A stretch of DNA of 64,000 nt from Gentiana macrophylla (GCA_026214975.1 JAOBSW010000078.1:22581-86580), one strand, 5' to 3'; shown: positions 1-12,092, counted from the stretch's first letter. Notes: a model not told the origin generated them from the letters alone. Translations and numbers: made by a program.

Positions 1-2
1 TT

Positions 3-340
3 AATATCTCAGCTGAACCAAAATTGGGTGCGACCAAAAAGGATAAAGCTCTGACTAAAATTCTGGGGTATGATTGCTCGAAAAAATTAAAAAAAATGGC
101 TCAAAGAAGATAAAGAGGGGCGGTAAGGCAAAGTTCAGAGATGCAGGTGTTTTCCCAATTCATTCAAGCTTGGATGGGAGAGTTACTGGTGTTTCCATAT
201 CGGATTCCAACCTTCGTAATATGACCAATTTGGTCAAGAGATGGTTATTAGAGCATAACGATGATAAGAGTGAGTCGGAGAAAACTACCGAATTAGGTAA
301 AATATTGGGAATTGAATGGAAGGAGGGGCAAGAGGTTTAG
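3..340 (+). pseudogene. LINE ORF1 C-terminal tail (nucleic-acid-binding protein), broken
   Basis: Lysine-rich, low-complexity sequence immediately upstream of ORF2, in the place of the ORF1 tail of plant LINEs. Frame 3 is open from the window start to a stop near 108. Frame 2 continues from about 74 to the TAG at 338, so a frameshift separates the halves. The last 30 residues, with the motif ELGKILGIEW, resemble the usual end of plant LINE ORF1. The DUF4283/zinc-knuckle part expected upstream is outside the window. The assignment is by position and composition; the protein is not strongly conserved here. Confidence 0.6.
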
Positions 341-389
341 TAAATCTGTACAATTTGGATCTGTCTAGCTGTGAATCATTTGTTTCCCT

Positions 390-3300
390 ATGAAGATGAT
401 TTCTGCTAATATCAGAGGCTTGGGTTCGAGTTGCAAGAGGAGATGGATAAAAGATTTGGCCTTCTCACATCAATTACCTTTTTTATCGCTGCAGGAAACC
501 AAGGTAATGGTAGTTAATCGTTCAATGGTGCGTTCTTTTTGGAAGGATGGAGATTTCGACTATCACTTCAGAGGTTCTAATGGTTTATCAGGAGGTTTGA
601 TTAGTATATGGGATAATGAAGTTTTCACTGTTACTGAAAAATTTGAAGGCTCAAGTTTTATTGGGGTAAAGGGGATGTGGAAGAAATCTTCACAAATCTG
701 CCTTTTCATTAACGTTTATGCTCCTCAAGGTTTGGAGGAAAAAATTTTGTTGTGGGATGAACTGATTAATGTAATTCAGGATCAACAGGGGCTGACTTGT
801 TTACACGGTCACTTCAATTCGGTTCGATCGTCCTATGAAAGGAAAGGTTCTGTTTTTAACCAAGGTGATGCTGCAGCTTTCAACAAATTCATTATTGATT
901 CCGGTCTGATTGATCTAAAATTGGGAAGGAGAAAATACACATGGTACAACAAAGCCGGCTCTAAGATGAGTAGATTGGACAGAATCCTTGTCTCTGAAGG
1001 ATTTCTTCTAAAATGGGAAGATGTCGCCGTAGATGCACTTGATAGAAGGTTGTCGGACCACTGTCCTCTTCTGCTTTCTTAAAAAAAAATTGATTTTGGT
1101 CCGACCCCATTCAGAGTGTTTGATCATTGGCTAGATAATGACGATTTAGAAGTGGTGGTGAGAAATTGTTGGCGACAGGAAGTGAACTCCAATGTTCCAG
1201 GTATAAGATTGAAGTTGAAACTTAAGAAATTAAAAGAAGCTGTGAAGATTTGGGGTAAAGAGAATTTTGGTATTTTATCTCACCAAATTAAACAAGAGGA
1301 GATATTGCTGGGGGATTTAGACGTAAAAGCTGAAACAAAAGAACTGGATGGTGTGGAAGAAAAGTGTAGAGCCGAAGCTGCAGATAAGCTTTTTCAATAT
1401 GGTGCCTTGATGGAGAATAACCTGCGACAAAAATCAAGGATAAAGTGGCTAAAAGAAGGGGACAAAAATACCAAATTTTTTCACAGATGTGTTAAAGGCA
1501 GAACAAGGAAATGTGCAATGTCGGGGCTAAAGGTAAATGGAAAATGGTTAGAGGATCCGGCTGTAGTCAAAGATGCGGTGCTGGGATCGTTTAAAGAACT
1601 TTATTCAGAAAAGGTTCGATCTAGACCTTCTTTTAATAGCAGTTTGTTTGCAAAATTATCTCATAATCAAAGTGTTTGGCTAGAAAGGGGTATTACCAAT
1701 GAAAAAATTAAGGCTTCGGTTTGGTTATGTGAAGGCTCTAAGGCCCCGGGGCCGGACGGATTCAATTTCAATTTTATTAAAAAATTCTGGGAAATTCTAA
1801 AAATTGATTTTTGTAAAGCTATTCTTGAGTTTGAGGAAACTGCAAGATTTCACAATGGGAGCAGCTCTTCATTTATAGCTCTTGTGCCTAAATCTTCTAA
1901 TCCAGTTATCATAAAGGATTACAGACCCATCAGTTTAATCGGTTGCTACTACAAGATTGTTTCAAAAAATTTAGCAGAAAGGATGAAAGCAGTTATCTCT
2001 TCGGTGGTTGGAAATTGCCAATCCGGGTTTATCAAAGGTCGGCAAATTCTAGACGGCGTCCTCATTCTTAATGAAACGGTGGATTTCCTAAAAAAGAAAG
2101 GTATGGCCAGTTTTATCTTTAAAGTAGACTTTGAAAGGGCGTTTGATTGTGTTAATTGGACCTTTTTAAATAATACCCTGAAAAATATGGGCTTTGGTTT
2201 GAAATGGAGAAGGTGGATACAAGGTTGTATTTCTTCGGCTAGAGCATCTGTTTTGGTAGGGGGAAGCCCGACTAAGGAATTCAACTTGGAATGAGGTTTA
2301 AGACAGGGTGACCCGTTGTCTCCCTTCCTTTTCCTTGTTGCAGCTGAAGGGCTGAATATTCTGATGAAAGAGGCAATTGCAAAAGGTAAATTCTTGGGGG
2401 TTGTTATTGGTAAGGATAAGGTTCCGATTTCACATCTTCAATATACGGATGATACTTTTTTTTTGGGCATTTGGAGTATGGAAAATTTGAAAAATTTAAA
2501 AAGAATCTTATCATGTTTTGAGAAAATCTCTGGTTTGAAAATAAATATGGGAAAAAGCTCATTAGCAGGGATAAAGGTACTGGATGGTGATCTTGCTAAT
2601 GCGGCAGAAATCTTGAACTGTAAGAAGGTTGATCTGCCATTTAAATACTTGGGGTTATGGGTGGGGCAAAACATGAAGAAAATGAAGGCATTGGATGAAG
2701 TTATTCAGAAATGCAAGGCAAAATTATGTGCTTGGAAATGGTCTTTGTTGTCGGAAGGTGAAAGACTGGTTCTCATAAAAGCTGTCCTAAGTGCGCTTCC
2801 GCTTTTCTTCTTCTCTGTCTACAGGCCTCCTGAATGTGTGATAAAACTATTGGAAAGCGTGAGATCTTCCTTTTTTTGGGGAGGGGGTGGGTCACTTAAA
2901 AAAATTTCTTGGGTTGATTGGAAAAAAATTCAAGCTCCTAAGTCCTTAGGAGGCATTGGGGTGGGTAGTTTAAGGTTGCAGAATTGGTCTTTGCTTGGTA
3001 AATGGTGGTGGAGGTTCATTTCGGAACCAAGTGCTTTGTGGAGGAAAGTGATTGTGTCGATTTATGGGGTTGAGGGAGCTTGGAGTTTAGACAACAACCG
3101 GAGGGGTTTTGGGGGGGTTTGGAGAGGGGTTGTTGAGGCGGTTGATAAAATTAAGAAGGCAGGTGTAGATTTGTTGGGCTCGGAATATTGGGTGGTGGGA
3201 ATCGGGAATAGGGTGAGATTTTGGGAGGACATTTGGGTGGGTAATGATCCTTTAAAAGTTGCTTACCCTAGACTTTATAGGATTTCATTGTGTAAAGATG

Positions 3301-4059
3301 TTGATGTTGCAGGAGTAGTATGTAGGGATGGTGATAGATGTTCTTTTAATTGGGCTTGGAGAAGAAGGTTGATGGGGTTTGAGGAGGAGGAAATAAAGGA
3401 GATAGAGATTTTAATTAACTCTGTTTGTGGCAATGCAGGTTCATTAGATAAATTGAAATGGAAACTTAGTTCGACTGGCAACTTCTCGGTGGCTCTTTTG
3501 AGAAAAAAGCTGGAATTGGAATTTTTTAAAAACTCATTTTTGAATAGTGAGCAGACAGTCAAATGGAATAAATTTCTACCATCGAAGGTGAATTTGTTCA
3601 TGTGGAAAGCATGTCTCAAAAGGTTACCTACAAAACCGAACCTTATACGACGTGGCGTCTTGGTTCAAGACTCTTATTGTCCACTTTGTTATAAATTTGA
3701 TGAAACGGTCAATCATCTTTTTATGCTTGCGATGTGGCTCTGTTGATTTGGTCTCATATCTTTAATTGGTGTAAGATCACAGTCTAAATGCTTTTTCGTT
3801 TACGGATTTATGTCACGAAAGAGCTAGGATGACTTCATCAAGTTTATCCTCACACCTTTGGTCGGCAATTGTCGGAATAACAGCTTGGGTTATTTGGAAT
3901 ACTAGAAACAAAGTTATATTTAACTTTCTTGTTTTAAACCCGGAGTCTATGTTTAGAGATGTGCAAAGAATCTCCTTCACCTGGCTTTCTAATGCTAATG
4001 GTCTTAAGAAATTGGATTGGGAAGAATGGCTAGCAACCCCGTTAAATGCAGTCAGTTGA
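390..4059 (+). pseudogene. LINE ORF2: AP-endonuclease / reverse transcriptase / zf-RVT, degenerate
   Basis: Would nick the target and reverse-transcribe LINE RNA. The endonuclease (about 390-1080) shows QETK, SRLDR and the SDH motif, but the usual GDFN catalytic box reads GHFN, so a metal-binding Asp is lost. The RT shows APGPDG, the FxxAFD-type motif A (RAFDCVNW), motif B LRQGDPLSP and a YTDD box near 2442, a variant of the usual (F/Y)ADD that keeps both aspartates. A CPLC...H zinc-binding region of the zf-RVT type follows near 3680-3720. One reading frame runs from 390 to 3743 and is interrupted only by TAA at 1080-1082 and TGA at 2292-2294, the latter consistent with CGA deamination. Two further frameshifts, near 3725 and 3785, precede the C-terminal segment that ends at 4059. 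Start chosen at the MKMISANIRGLG motif typical of plant ORF2. Confidence 0.93.
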
Positions 4060-4346
4060 GTTTTGAAGAAGGTACTTAAATCATGAAGACTGTCCTTTGT
4101 AGGTTGATTCTAAATGGTCTTAGCAATTAATGGGATTGGAATGCCAACCTTTTGGTTACTAAATTGTGGTCAAGGTTACGGGCGAAATTTGCAGCTGCTT
4201 GGGAGTATCATTATGCAAGATATGCAGTAGTAGTATTGTTAGTTTTGGTGATGCAAATCTGTTGTTATTTTCGAATTGAAACATTTTATGTAAACTGTTT
4301 TTAAGATTTGCGATAATATAATTAAATTGGCTGTTAAAAAAAAAAA
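4060..4346 (+). other. LINE 3' UTR and poly(A) tail
   Basis: AT-rich non-coding stretch after the last ORF2 codon, ending in 11 adenines at 4336-4346. The next base begins copia coding sequence on the opposite strand, which fixes the 3' boundary of the LINE. Confidence 0.85.
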
Positions 4347-5385
4347 GCTTGGATCCATCGATCACAGGTTCATAGTTTTTAAACCAGCTTCGATCCTTGC
4401 AAACGTGTCTCGTTGCACCCGAGTCAATCCACCAAGCAACATTATCATCCTCGCATATAAAATGCTTGTAAATTAGTGGTACATAATTCACACTCGAATT
4501 AAATCCACAAGTAACATTCGACCTTGATGTTTTGGAGCACCTTGGTCCTTAGAACCTTGCCCCGAATCGTTGTTTGGTCCTTTCTTCCTTACTCGACAAT
4601 CAACTCGAAATGTCGGTTTTATCGCAATTCCAACAAGCACCTTTCGGTTTTTTGTTGGTATCTTTGCCATTGTTTTTGGAAGATTTTTCTTATCTTTCCT
4701 TTGTTCTTATATTTGAACACTCACCGGCTTCCATCATATTGATAGAGGCCGAATCCGTTACCTCTTTACCCTTGGTTTTAATGCCCTCTTGCGCCCTTAG
4801 AGACTCCTCTATACGCAAGTGACTACCAAGTTCTACCAGAGATAATTCTTCCTTTTTGTGCTTTAACATGTGTTTAAAATCTTTCCATGAAGGAGGCAAC
4901 TTATCTATAATACTAGACACTGAAATAGACTCATCCATTTCCATTTTATGTTGTGCAAACTGACCCAAAATGCGCAGTAATTCGTTATATTGTTCCATTA
5001 CCGACCTTGAATCTACCATGTTATATTTCATGAAATTACCAACCAAAAACTTTTTACTAGAGGCATCTTCATTCATGTATTTAGACTCAAAGTGAATCCA
5101 TGATTCTTTTTCAGACTCAACATTTTGATAAATGTCAAACAAAGAATCGAGACATACCGTTTAAAATGTGACCTCTACAGATGTAGTCATCATTCTCCCA
5201 CTTGTTCTTCCTCCTCGCCTCCAAAGGTCCATCATCCAACACTTGTGCATTGGTGTACTCAACACATACACCACTTTCAATGTTGTTAGCAGAAAATGCA
5301 TCTTCCTTTTCCATCTTCTAAAATTAACACCTTCAAACTTTTCCAACTTACCAAAGTTTGTAGTCATCTCCTTGACAATTGACAT
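4347..5385 (-). pseudogene. Ty1/copia gag-protease fragment, truncated by LINE insertion
   Basis: Read right to left. The gag N-terminus starts at 5385 (MSIVKEMTTNFGKLEKFEG). A UBN2-type gag core follows (4690-5142, VMEQYNELLRILGQF and SIIDKLPPSWKDFKH), then a broken CCHC zinc knuckle near 4610 (CWNC readable, remainder out of frame with a stop), then the aspartic protease motif WWIDSGATRHVC (about 4412-4447) with the catalytic DSGA. Frameshifts separate the N-terminus, the core and the knuckle. Coding sequence stops at the LINE poly(A), so integrase and RT must lie left of the window. No primer-binding site or clear LTR edge was found on the right. Confidence 0.85.
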
Positions 5386-6236
5386 TGCAGAAATTCTGAA
5401 ATAACTTTTGTAGATTGTTGTATAAATTTGGATTTCAAGGGAACAACAATGTCAAAACAAAAACGCAGAAAATATGATAAGCTTGATATAACGTAGAATC
5501 GTGATAAACACTTTCCTACAAAAGTTATTTGACCCTTATAAGATGTCTTCTCGTTACACAAATACTCTTGTGAGATAAGACAACGCTTTCTCTTCACTTT
5601 ATGGCACTAAAAGAGAAGAATACTTAAGGAGTTTTATTGAAGTTTTATTTGACACTCAAAGATGATGATGAAGTTGAATGATTGCATTCTATCCTCAAAA
5701 ATGATCTAATATGTTAGTTATAAACGTTCTTACATGTAGACACCCTTTTGGAAAGGTGTTATATGGAAGAATCGATTGAAAACCGGTGAAAAGACACAAC
5801 AACGCGGGAAAAAGTCACAAAGCGGGCGCTGTGTGAGCGTAAAGTCGTGAAACTCTCTCGATCAACTTTTGCCTTGAGTCGACTGACAAAGGGCGCTGTG
5901 TGTGACGGCGGACACTTCTGTCCCTCCGTTTTTCCCAAAACAGATTTTGCGTCCTTTAAGTGGTTTTCCGAACATTAATTGATCATTTATATCCGTAAAC
6001 TCGCAAATACTTACACGAGTGTGCACTCCGCACCTCCAAACTCATATTATAGCATTCCGAGTTCACCCATCTTTGTACTAAACCCCAATTACATAAATGA
6101 ACATGGTAACACTTAAATTACCAACAATTCACTATCTTTAGGGTGATGAATATTTATATTATTCAAGTATTACGTCGTAGGAATCTTTTATCAACTCATC
6201 ACGGCTCTCAATACTAAAATATTTATCGGAATTTCA

Positions 6237-6237
<1 letters not shown>
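5386..6237. other. Non-coding flank upstream of the copia gag; possible LTR remnant
   Basis: No gene, tRNA or recognisable terminal repeat seen. By position it could hold the leader and 5' LTR of the minus-strand copia fragment, but no TGGTATCAGAGC-like primer site or paired repeat is visible. Confidence 0.4.
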
Positions 6238-6297
<60 letters not shown>

Positions 6298-6316
6298 GGG
6301 GGGGGGGGGGAGGGGG
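6238..6316. repeat. Compound microsatellite (AT)n-(GT)n-(G)n
   Basis: About 18 AT units (6239-6274) pass directly into about 11 GT units, then a G run to 6310 broken by one A. An 18-T run follows at 6335-6352. Such compound tracts are prone to length error in assembly. Confidence 0.97.
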
Positions 6317-7559
6317 CTGTGTTAATATGTGCTATTTTTTTTTTTTTTTTTTAATTTATGGTTTGTAGTTATTTGAATATTATATAAAAATAATTTTGAT
6401 ACAGCTCACTCAATGTAGAAATTAAGTAAAACAAGAAGAAAAAAATTAGTGTTTGTGTATGTAAAATAAAGAATATGTTAAGAGATGGATAATGATGCGA
6501 CTGTTCTAATAGTATGCAGTTAATAGCCATCCGACTTGTAATTATATTTAAAACTAGTATTAATTGAATTAAAACGTTTACAAAAGAGGAAATTAAAGCC
6601 AATAATGTTTTTGCAATATTATTTAATTCAGTGATTTGACCGCTCAAACTCATGTGTCTCAGCGTCTTTCACATACGCCCGCCTAGACACATATACGTAC
6701 ATGTCAGTGATAACAGATGGCACAGATGCCTTTATTATGTTGTAGAATTTAATATAGAATGTCAAGTTTTGTCTTTATTTTAGATTTGCATTAATTAACT
6801 ATTTGGTCTTCATTGACAAAATATACATACAACACCAATAAATTGCAACTTATATGGTGTGGGGCTCCTTTCAATTGAAATGGATCACCAACTATAATTG
6901 TAATTAATATGGGATGTAATTAGATACCAATAAAGATGCCTTCTCTAAATGATTAAACTTACTTAGCCCATTTTCTCGTCCAAACTTCCCCGGAAACGGG
7001 AAAATTTGCTCGAAAACGGAGCAATAAATTATATATATTGAATAAATTATTAGATCTAATACATAAAGGGGGTAAAAGAATTGTAGCAACACTTGCTATA
7101 GAATATGATGATGAAATGGAATCTAAAAGCTTCCGACAAAAGTCTCCAGTGGTGAACCTTCTTGATCCTTGCCTGATTAAGCCTCCAAAGATCCCATCTT
7201 TGATGAAATAAGCTAAGAGTTGAAAGAGAGAAATCATTTCCCATTTGCTACATAATTTTGTCATAAAATAAGTAAATTATATTTACTTTATTTAGAAAAC
7301 CGATTTACCATCAAAGACATGCTGACACTTAGAATTAGGAAAAGCATTTTTTCCTATTCTATCATTTATCACATAAATAATCCATGCTTAATCAATTCGT
7401 CGAGAAAACATTTTTCTCAGTTTTATCGAGAATTGCTTACATTACGCTTCACGAGAAGACAAGTCGGGGACTATGAGTCTGTATTCAGAAGCTCCAATTA
7501 ATCGTGCGACAAACCAAACTATTCAGTTGAATCACCCGCCTCATTAATATTGGCATCAT
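6317..7559. other. AT-rich intergenic DNA, nothing recognised
   Basis: Contains a poly(T) tract and only short ORFs without recognisable domains. No RNA gene or transposon terminus was identified. Confidence 0.5.
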
Positions 7560-7905
7560 ATCAAGAGGGCTAACTCGAGTTGTCAAGACCATTATGTTTC
7601 ACACTTACATAGGGTGCGAATTCTACTACTTTAACTATGCGGGAAATTACATTCTCCCCCTTATAAGAGAGGGCCGTCCTCGCCAAGACTTGTCTTGGTT
7701 GCGTCCCTATCAGTGTATTCTAAATGTGCCCTCTCCGTCTCTCACGTTATTACACTGTTTTGATACCAATTGTAGCGCTCCCGAACCCTAGGTCTGGTAG
7801 CACTAAGTGAGGCATAAATGATCAGGTTAACTGCTTAGACCATCATCCTCCTTCGTTTAAAATGGTTAACTCGAGTTTACAAGATATTTATGTCTCATAC
7901 TTTTA
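7560..7905 (-). mobile_element. Short decayed gypsy-type LTR remnant
   Basis: At 7639-7665 the plus strand reads an LTR-like end (gggaaattaca) followed by a C-rich tract. On the minus strand this is a purine-rich tract (aagggggagaa) before TGTAATTTCCC, the same arrangement as the polypurine tract and LTR start of the Tekay element at 12.0 kb. About 100 bp to the right, the minus strand shows LTR end ...GCTACA, a 2-nt spacer and a TGGTATCAAAAC primer-site-like sequence (about 7759-7772). Weak similarity between 7565-7640 and 7857-7920 (GG.TAACTCGAGTT..CAAGA) may be paired LTR sequence. No coding content. Confidence 0.45.
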
Positions 7906-8169
7906 TGCCAGTTCTTTAGTCAATTTCTAGAGGATAAAAACAACCACAAAAATTACCGGGCACCTGAGCCCAAAAACCACCTGGAAAGGGCATAAAAGTT
8001 TTTGCGGCGAAAGCAAATAAGCATGAATTTAGCGGCGGATCAGATAGCCACAAAAAATCTTTGGCAGATTGGTGGTGAAAAAATCCGCAGCTAAAAAACA
8101 TGTTGTTTTTAGTGGTTGTTCAAGGAGCACCCAGAAACAACTGATCTCATGTCTGAATCGAACCATTTC

Positions 8170-8272
8170 TGTTAGGATGAAGCGTTTACCGTTGTACTAA
8201 AACCAATTGGTGTTAATAAAGGTAATACTTTATTTCCTTATCATTTAAAAGTGTGGGCAATCTGTCCCAACA
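8170..8272 (-). repeat. TRIM 3' terminal repeat
   Basis: 103-bp direct repeat, pair of 8449-8551. Mostly identical to its partner apart from scattered substitutions. Confidence 0.85.
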
Positions 8273-8448
8273 CCCCCCTCAAGTGTTGGCAATCTGTCCA
8301 ACACTTGCACAATTTTTTTTTCAAAGTGTGAGCAATCTATCCCAACACCCCCCTTTTAAGTGTAGACAATTTGTCCCAACACTTGTACCATTTTTTTAAA
8401 TATTGTTTCAACCAGAGTTCGATCTAATGACCTCTGGCTTCAATACCA

Positions 8449-8551
8449 TGTTAGGATCAAGCGTTTAGCGTTGTATTAAAACCAATTGGTGTTATTAAAA
8501 GTGCTAATTTGTTTCCTTATCATTTAAGAGTGTGTGTAATCTACCCCAACA
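8449..8551 (-). repeat. TRIM 5' terminal repeat
   Basis: 103-bp direct repeat, pair of 8170-8272, adjoining the primer-binding site. Confidence 0.85.
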
Positions 8552-9967
8552 AATTCTACAATTTAATGCACTAAAGGAGAACTTTTTCTATACTTTTCAT
8601 TAAAGGGGCAATTGTTTCTTTTTACCCGTAGATATAAGTCACATCGTTTGAACTATGTAAATTACTAAATTTAACGGTTTGTCCGAGTTTCATTTTTTCT
8701 CTTCCATCTTTTATTTTTGTGTTATTTTCAATAAGGGTTTGTTGTTGGGAATTTATTCTCAATCAAACTAACTAGAAACAACCAACAATCAAATCAATAA
8801 ATTGTTGGTACATACAATTCAGCCAGTAGATATATATGATATATTCCATTACTTTGTAATATAAGATGTAACAAGTAACAACTAAAGTCAATAACTTTTT
8901 AATGTACATAACAATGGGAAAACGCCTATATATATATAGGGTCCAAGTCAATAACCACCGAGTAAAGTCTTGCAAAGTTTATGAAGCATGCTTTTTTGTC
9001 GTTCTTTTTCATGTGTACAGCCATAATGGGACAATCATGAGGGGGGGTGGAGGGGGATTGGTGGAGAGGAGGGGATGTTATGGGTTGTAAGAGATTTGTG
9101 TTGAGATTCCTCCTAGAAATGTTAACACAAAGGCAGCCATATAGGCATCCAGGTACTATATATAATGGCCATACTTTGTTAAATGCAAAAGTTGGTTAGC
9201 AAAATCACAAAATTCATAGAGAAGATCTATGAAAAATGAAAGAAATAAATAAAAAGATGCTGGAAATTAATTTGAGGGGTACACTTTTAGTGAGGGATTT
9301 TGAATTAAGTATGTTTGAAAATTTTAAAATCGTTTTGGTATGCTCTATAACAATTCGTTTTTGTGTAATATTTAATTTCTGTACCAATAGTGCGTATGTT
9401 TTTCGTACACAATATGAATTATTTAGACAATTTATTACATATTGTCTATCTTTTCATACATTTCGTACTTTTTTTGCGTATTGTAATTATATATGTACAT
9501 GGTATAAAAATACACATATTTAAATGTTTTGAGAAATTGAGACATATTTGATCGGTTATATATATATATATGTGCTCTAAAGCATACCGTTCATTGTACA
9601 TAAAAATCACCACCAAGATTAAAGTTGTATTTTGACTTGTTTAGGGGTAGTTCTGATATATTAGACTTAACCCTCGTGTGTGTATATATATATATATATG
9701 CCACATGTATAAAGTGATAAAACTGTTTTGTAGTTTGGTACTCGCGTCATACATCCGACGGTTGAGTCTAATACACACTTCCTGAATCAGAATTTTCCCT
9801 TGTTGTGGTGAAGTGTGTGCGAGCCGTACAATGATCCTTGTCTTTTACATAATGTATTTATCTATAAAGAACTGCAAATGTCTACCTGACAAAAAAAAAA
9901 ATTACATTCCCAACCCATATGCATTCTACAATGGTTTCAAAATATAGTCCATTGCTATTGCTCTAAT
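8552..9967. other. AT-rich intergenic DNA with AT dinucleotide tracts
   Basis: Short AT repeats occur near 8928-8938, 9559-9572 and 9684-9699. Open frames in this stretch are short, with low-complexity or AT-driven products and no domain. It ends at the left edge of the Tekay LTR. Confidence 0.5.
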
Positions 9968-12010
9968 CAGAACGCCTGCGTTAGGATAATGTGTTCTTAT
10001 CCGGAATATGACGTTCGCACATATATAAATAAAATTTAATTCATTTATACATGTAAGCCTACAATCAATACAATCAAAGCGCCATGAAACTAAATGCTCG
10101 GGTAATAAATATCCATAAAGATACTAGAATAGAAAAGGGTACTAGAAGTCGAAAGTGTATCAAAACAATACAACTGAAGTCCCTCAAAAGTCCAAACGAA
10201 ATACTATGAAATAAGAAATAAAGATGATCACTCGTCATCCCAAAGTATTATGAACAAAGTATATAAAATAGTGCAACAACTCAAATGTAAAAGAAAGTGC
10301 ATAGAATGAAACATCAAGCTCAGAGAGATCCTCCTCAGTGGACATACTCCTCGTAAAACTCAGACTCATGTTCGCTTTCTCACCCCAAGCACATACAAAT
10401 GTAAATGCACAAGGGGTAAGTATTTAATACTCAGTAAGGAAGAGAAGTACGTTTTAAGCTTAGAATATACAAGACTTATTATCAAATTTCTAGAAAAAGG
10501 CAAGACAGACTCGATTCTACGCATAGATGTTACATCTCCCAATATGCCTAAACTATAGCTACTTAGCTTATCTTTGTTACAACATGCTATCAAGGCGGAA
10601 CGTGACATATTGAAATCTTCAGGATACAATAACCACGGAACGTATTGAAATCTTCAGGATACAATAACCGGTTCCGATAGTATGAACATACGGCGATGCC
10701 TATAGGCCTGCAGCCGATAGGACCCTCACTTTGATTGTCTGCTCACACATCACGCTATAGATCTTCGTGGATCTACCCAAGACCACATGGTGTTTAATCT
10801 TTTATCTAGCAAGTTGTGTAGTATTAGGTGATTAACTATCCTCCTAGTTCATTTAGATAACACTCCTTACCGACACCACTCATCATGATCAAAAGACCAA
10901 TTCTAGCCTAAGTAAGGTTTAAAGGTGTTATAATAAAATAATAATACGTTTACAAAGGTTTAAGGTTGACTAAACGACCCTAAACGATAGTCGAAAGCCA
11001 AATTAAACAAGCTGGAAGGCCAGCTCCAGGTGGACGCCCGTCTCGAAGGGCCGACGCCCGTCTGAAGTTGGCTCGGACGCCGCCCAAAATAGTGGACGCC
11101 CGTTCGGACATTCCCTTTCAATCTCAGATCAAAATTTTCACCTCAGACGCCCGTCCGAGGTATCCAGACGCTTCGTCCAAGTATGGACGCCCGCCCGTAA
11201 AACCAGACGCTCGCTCATCCTGGAAATTTTCCAGAAACTAATTTCTATCCTTCATCGTTTTCATCCATTTTTCAAACCAAAACCAATCTTTCTTAACCAA
11301 AATCCATCTAAATAATCTACCAACCGTACCAAACATCAACCATATCATAGACATCAATTTAACGCCAATTAAATCACTAAAACAGCAAGGAAAACAACAC
11401 AGCCATTACATATTCAGAAAAACTGAAAACGTAAGAGTTTCTCCTTACCTTTTCTGCCTAAAAACTCAGAACTAGCTGCTGTTCCTAGTACCGATGCAAA
11501 GCTCTCGTCACGAGGATTCCAACGGTATGCTACGATCTGAAAACGGAATAGAAACGAGGGAGATATCAAGGATCGAAATTTGACAGATTACAAGGCAAAA
11601 CGAATTTAACCTTCAAACTCGTCTGAAACACGTAAACCATAACTCCAAAACGACTAACCTTCACGGGGCGAAATTGGTATCCAAACGACCCTTGTGATTC
11701 GTAGAATGTTTTTCCCTTAAGGAGTCTGCACAACCGATCAACAGATTAGCTCCGATTATCAAAAATCCTTTCACCCTCTTTTCTCCCCTTTGTTGTTCCT
11801 TCTCTCGATGAAACCGCCTCTTCTCTTTTTTCCAAAACCGATAATGACGAGAATAATGGGGATTAACTCCCATTAATCCCTAAACCTTTTTTTTTTTTAA
11901 ACCATTAATTCCTCTTATTTTCTTTTTCTTAAATTCCAAAAATAAAAATATAATATTCCGATTTTTATTAAAAGACAAGAATGCCCTTTATCGAAAAACG
12001 GGATATCACA
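9968..12010 (-). repeat. Tekay element 3' LTR
   Basis: Matches 16991-17083 plus 28590-30553 over its full length. On the minus strand it starts TGTGATATCCC next to the polypurine tract. The inner end, near 9968, is slightly altered (cagaacgcc against cgtaacgcc in the other copy). Differences from the partner LTR concentrate at CAG/CTG triplets. Confidence 0.9.
11032..11220. repeat. Array of GRACG-NN-CGTYC palindromes in Tekay 3' LTR
   Basis: Seven or more copies of a 12-bp imperfect palindrome (GGACGCCCGTCC and variants) lie within about 190 bp. The same array is at 29569-29755 in the other LTR, and a related one lies in the LTRs of the nested Athila element. Confidence 0.85.
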
Positions 12011-12025
12011 TTCCTCCCCTTTACG
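12011..12025 (-). promoter_or_regulatory. Polypurine tract of Tekay element
   Basis: Minus strand reads cgtaaaggggaggaa directly before LTR start TGTGATATCCC. It is the priming site for plus-strand DNA synthesis and fixes element polarity and the LTR edge. Confidence 0.85.
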
Positions 12026-12092
12026 AGGAGTTTCGTCCTCGAAACTTGAACGCACTGGTAAAACCAAAAACTCCGGGAATTCGCTGATCATA

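Larger units (their letters stand above)
1..4346 (+). mobile_element. L1-type LINE, 5'-incomplete in window
   Basis: Plant L1-like non-LTR retrotransposon. Seen in order: an ORF1 tail, a long ORF2 with AP-endonuclease, reverse transcriptase and C-terminal zinc-binding regions, a short 3' UTR and an 11-A tail at 4336-4346. The poly(A) abuts the protease reading frame of a minus-strand copia element, so the LINE landed in that element. The 5' target-site duplication and most of ORF1 lie left of the window. ORF2 carries two in-frame stops and two late frameshifts, so this copy is not autonomous. Confidence 0.93.
8170..8551 (-). mobile_element. Complete TRIM (terminal-repeat retrotransposon in miniature)
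   Basis: Two direct repeats of exactly 103 bp (8170-8272 and 8449-8551), both starting TGTTAGGAT and ending CCAACA, enclose 176 bp. On the minus strand the right repeat is followed at once by a primer-binding site TGGTATTGAAGCCAGAGG (8431-8448), similar to the initiator-tRNA-Met type. The left repeat is preceded by a purine tract (gaggggggtg, about 8273-8280). Flanks atttc (8165-8169) and aattc (8552-8556) match in 4 of 5 bases, consistent with a target-site duplication. The short interior is itself made of degenerate copies of the repeat end. No coding capacity, as expected for a TRIM. Confidence 0.85.

Noticed and set aside
1949..2284. Minus-strand open frame of 111 codons across the LINE RT
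   Set aside because: Shadow of ORF2; its composition follows the sense RT codons and it has no domain.
7916..8101. Possible CACTA transposon subterminal sequence (gcggcg phrases, agtggttgtt)
   Set aside because: Only a few phrases, no CACTA terminus and no paired end seen.
10366..10629. 87-codon minus-strand ORF repeated at 28899-29162
   Set aside because: Present twice because it lies in the Tekay LTR; no domain, C-terminus differs between copies.
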